32,274 nt of DNA from contig JADGHD010000003.1 in assembly GCA_019689615.1 (NCBI GenBank), positions 1 to 32,274 on the forward strand, read 5' to 3'. This DNA is from Frankia sp. (GTDB taxonomy: Bacteria; Actinomycetota; Actinomycetes; Frankiales; Frankiaceae). Under the pieces are notes generated by a model, which worked only from the letters and a program-made list of their open reading frames with translations, searched no databases and was not told the origin of the DNA. Position 1 is the first letter of the stretch; the number at the start of each line of letters is the position of its first letter. Below, piece by piece: positions 27,283 to 32,274 of the stretch. The position numbers and the translations under genes are program-made.

Positions 27283-28082
27283 ACCCAGCGGTTCATGCCG
27301 GTGAGGATGTGGCCGATCTTCAGCCAGGTCTCCCGGCCGACCACGCCGTCCACCGTGATGGGCGGGTACCAGGGGGAGTTCAGCCGCTGCAGCGACCCGA
27401 CCCGGGCCCGGGTGGCCTCGCCGAAGACGCCGTCGGGGACGAGGCGCCACGGGTCGCCGGTCGGCGCCTCGTGCCCAAAAATGATGTTCAGCGCGTTCTG
27501 CAGCTCGACCACTTCCGGGCGGCGGTCGCCAAACCGCAGCACCGGCATGTGCTGGTAACGCAGCTGGGCCTGCGCGCTGCCGCCCTCGCCGCGCAGCGCG
27601 AGCGCCGTCGTCAGAACGTCGCGGCGCCGGTTCGCCCGGATGTCGCCGGGGCAGGAATGCCCGCCCCAGGCCGCGCCGCCCATCCGGTGGGTGCCGATGC
27701 CGAAGCCCTGGACGCTGTCGGTGATCTCCCCCCGCCAGCCGAACTCGCCCATACCCCAGGCGAAGATCTCGCCGAGGCGCTGGACCTGGATCGGCGTGTA
27801 GTCCTCGTGCGCGTATCCCTCGGTTTCCACGGAAATCCAGTAGGGATTGCCGTCCGCCTGCGCCCAGGCGCGCCGGTCCAGCTCGACGTACTGCTCGACC
27901 AGCCCGCTCCTGCTGACCCACAGGTGGCTGCTGACCTGCGACGACGAGTTGTTGAACCACCCGTACAGGCTGCCGTTGCCCTGCTGGACATGAGGGATCA
28001 GGCCGCGGGTTGGCTGGATCATCGACCCGCGCCAGTTGCGGACGGGGCGCCAGACGGCGCCCGGGTACCTCGTCGCGGCCAT
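27279..28082 (-). CDS. N-acetylmuramoyl-L-alanine amidase with peptidoglycan-binding domain
   Basis: This 267-residue enzyme would cut the bond between MurNAc and the stem peptide of peptidoglycan. The Amidase_2/PGRP-like domain (about 20-150) has zinc ligands His31 (IPHVQ), His132 (GTHRMGG) and Cys144 (GGHSCPGD), with catalytic-region residues near ISVETEGYAHED. The C-terminal part holds a PG_binding_1 domain: LRFGDRRPEVVELQNALN then DGVFGEATRARVGSLQ and VDGVVGRETW. No signal peptide is visible at ATG 28082, nor in the frame upstream of it. GGGAG seven bases upstream supports this start. It resembles phage endolysins in this respect, but no other phage gene is near. Confidence 0.88.
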   Translation of the reverse strand: MAATRYPGAVWRPVRNWRGSMIQPTRGLIPHVQQGNGSLYGWFNNSSSQVSSHLWVSRSGLVEQYVELDRRAWAQADGNPYWISVETEGYAHEDYTPIQVQRLGEIFAWGMGEFGWRGEITDSVQGFGIGTHRMGGAAWGGHSCPGDIRANRRRDVLTTALALRGEGGSAQAQLRYQHMPVLRFGDRRPEVVELQNALNIIFGHEAPTGDPWRLVPDGVFGEATRARVGSLQRLNSPWYPPITVDGVVGRETWLKIGHILTGMNRWV

Positions 28083-28168
28083 CTCATCGCTCCCGCTGAT
28101 ATCGCTGGCCGACCGACGTTCCGTTGTGGCCCATGCCGTCCCCTCCGTGCCGCGGGTCCCGTGGCGAT

Positions 28169-28191
28169 CTCGGTGCCAACCCGGCACCGAG
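28169..28191. promoter_or_regulatory. 23-bp hairpin/palindrome between amidase and acetyltransferase
   Basis: CTCGGTGCC (28169-28177) and GGCACCGAG (28183-28191) are perfect 9-bp arms around AACCC. It lies 86 bases before the amidase start in the 301-bp divergent spacer (28083-28383). I see no coding frame of quality elsewhere in that spacer. It could be an operator or a leader hairpin of the amidase mRNA. Confidence 0.45.
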
Positions 28192-28371
28192 CGGCAGGCC
28201 AGGTCCCGCCCCGGTAACGCGCTTTCGGTCGACATTCTGGGCATTGTCCGGAACAGCCCTTCCGCCGCCCCCGTCCAGTGCCGTCTGGCCGGTCGAGAAC
28301 GGGTCGTCCGGCCCGCTTTCCGCCGGCTACGGGCGTGATAGTGACAACCGCGTCCTGGCTGGCCGGGTCTT

Positions 28372-28383
28372 TACACTCCGTCC
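28372..28383 (+). promoter_or_regulatory. Candidate -10 of a leaderless acetyltransferase transcript
   Basis: TACACT (28372-28377) matches TANNNT and ends exactly six bases before the GTG at 28384. The bases between (CCGTCC) and before it contain no ribosome-binding site. A GTGACA lies at 28341-28346 but 25 bases away is too far for a normal -35. Confidence 0.5.
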
Positions 28384-29496
28384 GTGACTGTCACTCCTTG
28401 TACGCATGACCCGCATCCGCCGGTCGACAACCACTCCGCCGCCCCGGCCGCCGGCCCGGCCCGGACACCTCAGGTGCTGCCTGGCCCTCCGCCGCCGGCG
28501 GTGCGCGCGCTGCGGACCGCGGTCTTCGTCGACGAGCAGGGCGTCCCGGCCGAACTGGAGCACGACGCGGCGGACGAGCTCGCCGACCACGCGGTGCTCT
28601 GGGACGACGCCGGGCAGGTGCTGGCGACCGGCCGGCTGCTCGACCCGGCCGCCGTCGCCAGCCTGGTCACCGGCCCAGCGGGCTGGGCCGCCGCGGCCGA
28701 CGACGAACCGGTCGGGGTGATCGGTCGGGTCGCGGTGCGGGGAGACGCCCGGGGCCGCGGGCTCGGGCGGGCGGTCACCGAGGCGCTCGAGCGCCGGGCC
28801 GCCCAGCGCGGGCTGACCACGATCAGCCTGCACGCCCAGGTCACGGCGGCCGGGATGTACGCCCGGCTCGGCTACCGGGAGTTCGGACCGCGCGACCGGA
28901 CGGTGGGGATCGAGCACGTCTGGATGCGCCGGGCGCTGCTGCCCGGGCTGCGCCGGGTGCGCGACGACGACGGCCCCGAGCTGGAGCGGCTGATCGGCGG
29001 GATCTGGGCCGAGTACCCCGGATGCGTGCTGGACGTCGACGCCGAGGAGCCGTGGATGCGCGCTCCGGCCAGCGCCTACGACGGCGACGCCGGCGGCCGC
29101 GGGTACCGGGGCGCGATGTGGGTCGTCGACGCCGCCGGGGCTGGCGTCGGTGCCGACGGGGGTGCCGACGGGGGTGCCGGCCCGGCCGGGCGGCTGGTGG
29201 CCTGCGTGGCGGTGCGCGAGACGGCGGAGCCACGGCGGGTGGAGCTCAAGTCGCTGTACGTGGCCGCCGCCGCGCGGCGCCGCGGGCTCGGTGCGGCACT
29301 GGTGTGGCGGGTCGAGCGGGAGGCCAGGCGGCGCGGGGCACGGTTCGTCGACCTCTGGACCGACACACGGTTCACGGATGCCCATCGCCTGTACGAACGG
29401 CTCGGATACGCAGCGACAGGGCAGACCCGCGATCTGCATGACCTGTCCAACACGACGGAGTACTACTACTCCAAGGAGTTGCCGAACCTCCGGTAG
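28384..29496 (+). CDS. Tandem GNAT acetyltransferase
   Basis: This 370-residue protein has two GNAT folds. The first (about 38-185) is ElaA-like: VRALRTAVFVDEQGVPAELEHDAADELADHAVL, then the acetyl-CoA loop VIGRVAVRGDARGRGLGRAV and AAGMYARLGYREFG. The second (about 190-370) has LKSLYVAAAARRRGLGAALV and TDAHRLYERLGYA, ending with Tyr-rich EYYYSKEL. A short 12-base repeat (29150-29185) encodes a Gly/Ala/Asp linker in the second half. N-terminal ~35 residues are a Pro-rich tail. The gene seems to be leaderless, with a -10 six bases before the GTG. The acetylated substrate is unknown. Confidence 0.88.
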   Translation: MTVTPCTHDPHPPVDNHSAAPAAGPARTPQVLPGPPPPAVRALRTAVFVDEQGVPAELEHDAADELADHAVLWDDAGQVLATGRLLDPAAVASLVTGPAGWAAAADDEPVGVIGRVAVRGDARGRGLGRAVTEALERRAAQRGLTTISLHAQVTAAGMYARLGYREFGPRDRTVGIEHVWMRRALLPGLRRVRDDDGPELERLIGGIWAEYPGCVLDVDAEEPWMRAPASAYDGDAGGRGYRGAMWVVDAAGAGVGADGGADGGAGPAGRLVACVAVRETAEPRRVELKSLYVAAAARRRGLGAALVWRVEREARRRGARFVDLWTDTRFTDAHRLYERLGYAATGQTRDLHDLSNTTEYYYSKELPNLR

Positions 29497-29614
29497 CACC
29501 GCGTACCGTGTCGTTGCCCTCTCGTTGTGCTGTCGGTGACGGTCGGGTCGGGTTCCGGTCGGAGGTCTCGCATTTCCGTGTGACCTGGGCTATACACCAA
29601 AGGACCCGCAACGT

Positions 29615-29628
29615 TTACTGATCAGTAA
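29615..29628. promoter_or_regulatory. Perfect 14-bp palindrome (TetR-type operator) before the MMPL gene
   Basis: TTACTGATCAGTAA is perfectly self-complementary. It lies 53 bases before the transporter start, in the 185-bp spacer after the acetyltransferase gene. Its length, AT-richness and position are like those of TetR-family operators, which often control such transporters. No TetR gene is in the window. Confidence 0.65.
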
Positions 29629-29681
29629 CTTCGGGGTTGCCGTCCCACGGCCGCCCCAGCCGAGCCGCCAGGAGCCCGCCT

Positions 29682-32274
29682 GTGTCGACGACACCGCCAG
29701 GTCCATCCGGCCAGCCAGCCGACCTGCCCGGGGCAACGCCGGGCGCGGCCTCGAACGCGGGAGCCGGGCAGCCCGACACAGGCGGGCGCTCAACGGCCTT
29801 CTGGACCGCCCTGGCGGACTTCGCCGGCCGCCGGGGGCTGATCATCGCCCTGATCACGGTGCTGATCACCGGGGGTCTTGGCTTCGGCCTCACCCGGCTG
29901 GAGTTCACGACCGGCCAGGACAACTACCTGAACGCCGATTCGCAGATCGCCAAGGACAACGTCGCCTACCAGTCGCTGTTCGGCGGCCAGGCGATGATCA
30001 CGGTGCTGACCCTGGACGAGGGGCGCGAGCTCAAGGACCTGTTCACCCCGGCCAACATCGCCAAGTTCGAGGAGCTGGCCCGAGAGGTCGGGGAGAACGA
30101 GCGGATCGAGGCGGTCATCACGCCGCTCACCGCTCTTGAGTTCACCGACAACCTGATCCAGCAGGACAGTTCCGGCCAGCGGGTCGACAGCCCGGTCACC
30201 AGCGTCGCCGGGGAGCTGCTGCTCGGCGCCCGGGAGCGGGACCCGGACGAGGCGTCGAAGGCCACGAGGCTCGCCGACTCCCTCAAGACGCTGGAGCGGG
30301 TCACCGCAATCCCGCCGGCCGAGCGGGTGATGACGAACCCGGACTGGATCGACTTCCTGCTGTACGACAACTCCGGCGAGATCCGCAAGTCGCTGCTGCC
30401 CTTCTTCCCGAACGACCGCAACGCCCAGATCGTCTTCCGCATCGTCGGCAACGCCTCGCTGGAGGAGGAGGGCCAGGCCGCGGCCGTCGTCGAGGAGGCG
30501 ATGGCCGAGCGCCAGTTCGACAACGCGACGACCGTCACCACCGGTGCCCCGGTCCTGCTCCGCGACATCAACGACTACCTGCGCGGCGGCTTCCTCACCC
30601 TGGGCGGGATCGCGCTCGCGCTGATGGCCGGGCTGCTGCTGGTCGCGTTCGCGGTCCGCTGGCGGCTGCTCCCGCTCGGCGTCGTCGCGGTCGGCCTGGT
30701 GTGGAGCTTCGGCCTGGCCGGCTACCTCGGCCTGCCGCTGTCGGTGGTGACGATGGCCGGCCTGCCGGTGCTGCTCGGCGTCGGCATCGACTTCGCCGTG
30801 CAGCTGCACAGCCGGGCGGAGGAGGAGGCGCAGCTCGACCGGGTCGACAGCCCGGTGGCCGAGGCGCTGCGCCGGCTGATGCCCGGCCTGCTGCTGGCCA
30901 CCGTGGCGGCCGTGGTCGCGTTCCTCGCGCTGGAGTTCAGCGCGGTGCCGATGATCCGCGACTTCGGCGTGCTGCTGGCCGTCGGCCTGCCGGTGATCGT
31001 GCTCGCCACCGTCCTGCTCACGTCGGCGTCGCTGGCGTTCCGGGAGCGGCGCTCGCCGACCCCGCCGAAGGACTACACCCACGGGCCGCTCGGCCGGGCC
31101 ACCACCTGGCTCGGCTCGCTGCCGAAGGCCGCCGCGATCCCGCTGATGGTGCTCTCCGTCGCCGCGCTCGTCGGCGGCGTGGTCGCCGAGCCCCGGCTCA
31201 ACGTGGAAACGGACCCGGAGAAGTGGGTCAGCCAGTCGAGCCAGGTCATCAAGGACATCACCGAGCTGCGGCGGCAGACCGGATCCAGCAGCGAGCTGGG
31301 CATCTACGTGCAGTCCGACAACGTGTTCGACGACGAGACGGTCGCCTTCGTCGACCGCTTCGCCCGCGAGCAGCTGGACAGGTACCCGACCGAGCTGCTG
31401 ACCGCCTCGAGCATCGTGACCACGGTCAGCTTCCTGCTCGACGTGCCGGGCGTCGAGCCGGGCTCGGTGCCGCCCACCGGCGAGGACATCAGCAGGGCCT
31501 ACGACCGCGCCCCGGAGGCGATCCAGCGCAGCACGGTCGACCTCGTCGACGGGGATGGCCCGGGTGGCGCGCTCAACCTGATCTTCCGGACCGGGCCGGG
31601 CTCGCTGAAGGAGCGCTCCGTCGTCGTCAACGACATCCGGGACTCGGTCAACCCGCCCGAGGGCGTGCGGGCCACCCCGTCCGGGCTCGCGGTCGTCGGC
31701 GTGGGCCTGCTGGACAACTTCGAGAAGAACCGGGTCGAGCTGACCTACTTCGCGCTGGCCGCCGTCTTCGTGGTGCTGCTGGCGCGCTACCGCAGCCTGG
31801 TCAGGACCCTGCTGTCGATGGTGCCCGTGCTGATCGCGGTCGGCCTGACGTCGCTCATCGCCTGGGCGGCTGGGCTGACCCTCAGCCCGATGACCGCCGT
31901 CGGTGGCCCGCTGGTGGTGGCGCTGTGCACCGAGTTCACGGCCCTGATCGTGCTGCGCCACCTGGAGGAACGGGCGCGTGGCCGCGAGCCGCGGGTGGCC
32001 GCGCACGAGGCCGCCGCCCGTACCGGCCGGGCCTTCCTGGTCTCGGCGGCCGCCGCGGTCATCGGCATCCTGGTGCTCGCGACCAGCCCGCTGCCGCTCC
32101 TGCGCGGCTTCGGCCTCGTCGTCGCGCTGAACGTCGGCGTGGCGCTGCTGTCCGCGCTGATCGTGCTGCCGCCGCTGCTGGTGTGGGCGGACGCGCATGG
32201 CTGGGTGTACCGGCCGAGGCGGCCGGGCCCGGTGGTCCCGCCGCCCGCCCCGCCGGCCGAGGCGACACCGGCCG
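29682..32274 (+). CDS. MMPL/RND family transporter, cut by the window end
   Basis: The 864 codons visible encode an RND-superfamily transporter of the MMPL/HAE3 type, which moves lipids or hydrophobic compounds using the proton gradient. A disordered N-terminus (about 36 residues) precedes the first membrane helix, RGLIIALITVLITGGLGFGL. A large extracytoplasmic loop follows, then a helix bundle with FLTLGGIALALMAGLLLVAF and LPVLLGVGIDFAVQLHSRAEEE, whose GVGIDF motif is typical. The pattern repeats in the second half (LTYFALAAVFVVLLARYRS, VVALCTEFTALIVLRHLEE). Start GTG 29682 has AGGAG seven bases upstream. The C-terminus becomes Pro-rich at the window edge and no stop is reached. A perfect palindrome upstream suggests control by a TetR-type repressor. 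Confidence 0.93.
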   Translation, partial: MSTTPPGPSGQPADLPGATPGAASNAGAGQPDTGGRSTAFWTALADFAGRRGLIIALITVLITGGLGFGLTRLEFTTGQDNYLNADSQIAKDNVAYQSLFGGQAMITVLTLDEGRELKDLFTPANIAKFEELAREVGENERIEAVITPLTALEFTDNLIQQDSSGQRVDSPVTSVAGELLLGARERDPDEASKATRLADSLKTLERVTAIPPAERVMTNPDWIDFLLYDNSGEIRKSLLPFFPNDRNAQIVFRIVGNASLEEEGQAAAVVEEAMAERQFDNATTVTTGAPVLLRDINDYLRGGFLTLGGIALALMAGLLLVAFAVRWRLLPLGVVAVGLVWSFGLAGYLGLPLSVVTMAGLPVLLGVGIDFAVQLHSRAEEEAQLDRVDSPVAEALRRLMPGLLLATVAAVVAFLALEFSAVPMIRDFGVLLAVGLPVIVLATVLLTSASLAFRERRSPTPPKDYTHGPLGRATTWLGSLPKAAAIPLMVLSVAALVGGVVAEPRLNVETDPEKWVSQSSQVIKDITELRRQTGSSSELGIYVQSDNVFDDETVAFVDRFAREQLDRYPTELLTASSIVTTVSFLLDVPGVEPGSVPPTGEDISRAYDRAPEAIQRSTVDLVDGDGPGGALNLIFRTGPGSLKERSVVVNDIRDSVNPPEGVRATPSGLAVVGVGLLDNFEKNRVELTYFALAAVFVVLLARYRSLVRTLLSMVPVLIAVGLTSLIAWAAGLTLSPMTAVGGPLVVALCTEFTALIVLRHLEERARGREPRVAAHEAAARTGRAFLVSAAAAVIGILVLATSPLPLLRGFGLVVALNVGVALLSALIVLPPLLVWADAHGWVYRPRRPGPVVPPPAPPAEATPA

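Noticed and set aside
28036-28338. Small plus-strand gene in the amidase-acetyltransferase spacer
   Set aside because: No ribosome-binding site, overlaps the amidase start antisense, and has no recognisable protein features.
29790-32198. 802-codon minus-strand frame opposite the MMPL transporter
   Set aside because: Composition is Asp/Gln/His/Arg repeats from reverse reading of membrane-helix codons; the plus strand is a clear transporter.

Overview
The window looks like the chromosome of a very GC-rich actinomycete. Codon third positions are almost all G or C, GTG and TTG starts are common, and lipoproteins carry AAC/GAC-type lipoboxes. The gene families (secretory lipases, SPFH with GPP34, MMPL transporter, DUF4232 lipoprotein) are typical of Actinobacteria. 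A Frankia-like genus is plausible, but nothing here proves the genus. I see 29 protein genes and no rRNA, tRNA, insertion sequence or CRISPR array. The last gene runs off the right edge.

Region 1 (1-9000). A DedA membrane protein and a lipase lipoprotein diverge from a dyad-rich spacer, followed by a ROK sugar kinase. Then comes a tightly coupled three-gene operon: a GT4 glycosyltransferase, a class I methyltransferase and an alpha/alpha-toroid (prenyltransferase/terpene-cyclase-like) protein. It faces a second methyltransferase across a strong bidirectional hairpin. A second lipase, clearly a paralogue of the first, closes the block. The product of this set is unknown to me, and it is the best candidate here for an undescribed pathway.

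Region 2 (9000-15400). Tyrosine/homogentisate breakdown is complete from 4-hydroxyphenylpyruvate to fumarate plus acetoacetate: hppD, hmgA and fahA in pathway order. An OsmC-like protein diverges from hppD across a perfect 16-bp palindrome. An alpha/beta hydrolase and an ABC ATPase without a permease follow.

Region 3 (15400-21000). Archease and the RNA ligase RtcB form an RNA-repair pair. The archease carries an unusual N-terminal tail of six 9-residue repeats. Next is what looks like a decayed polysaccharide module: a Wzz/BY-kinase-like protein whose Walker A lysine is arginine, overlapping a GT4-like protein that appears to lack its whole sugar-nucleotide domain. A cysteine-rich zinc-ribbon protein converges on it, sharing a CTAG.

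Region 4 (21000-24100). A DUF4232 lipoprotein, a glycerate kinase and an adenosine deaminase-like enzyme lie on the minus strand.

Region 5 (24100-32274). An SPFH (flotillin/slipin-like) membrane protein, a ribbon-helix-helix protein and a GPP34/GOLPH3-like protein form an operon behind overlapping AT-rich palindromes. An orphan LuxR-type response regulator follows, with three perfect 21-bp direct repeats just before its start. Then come a peptidoglycan amidase without a signal peptide, a double-GNAT acetyltransferase that is probably leaderless, and a large MMPL/RND transporter behind a perfect TetR-type palindrome.

All domain calls were made by eye from the sequence; no database search was run.
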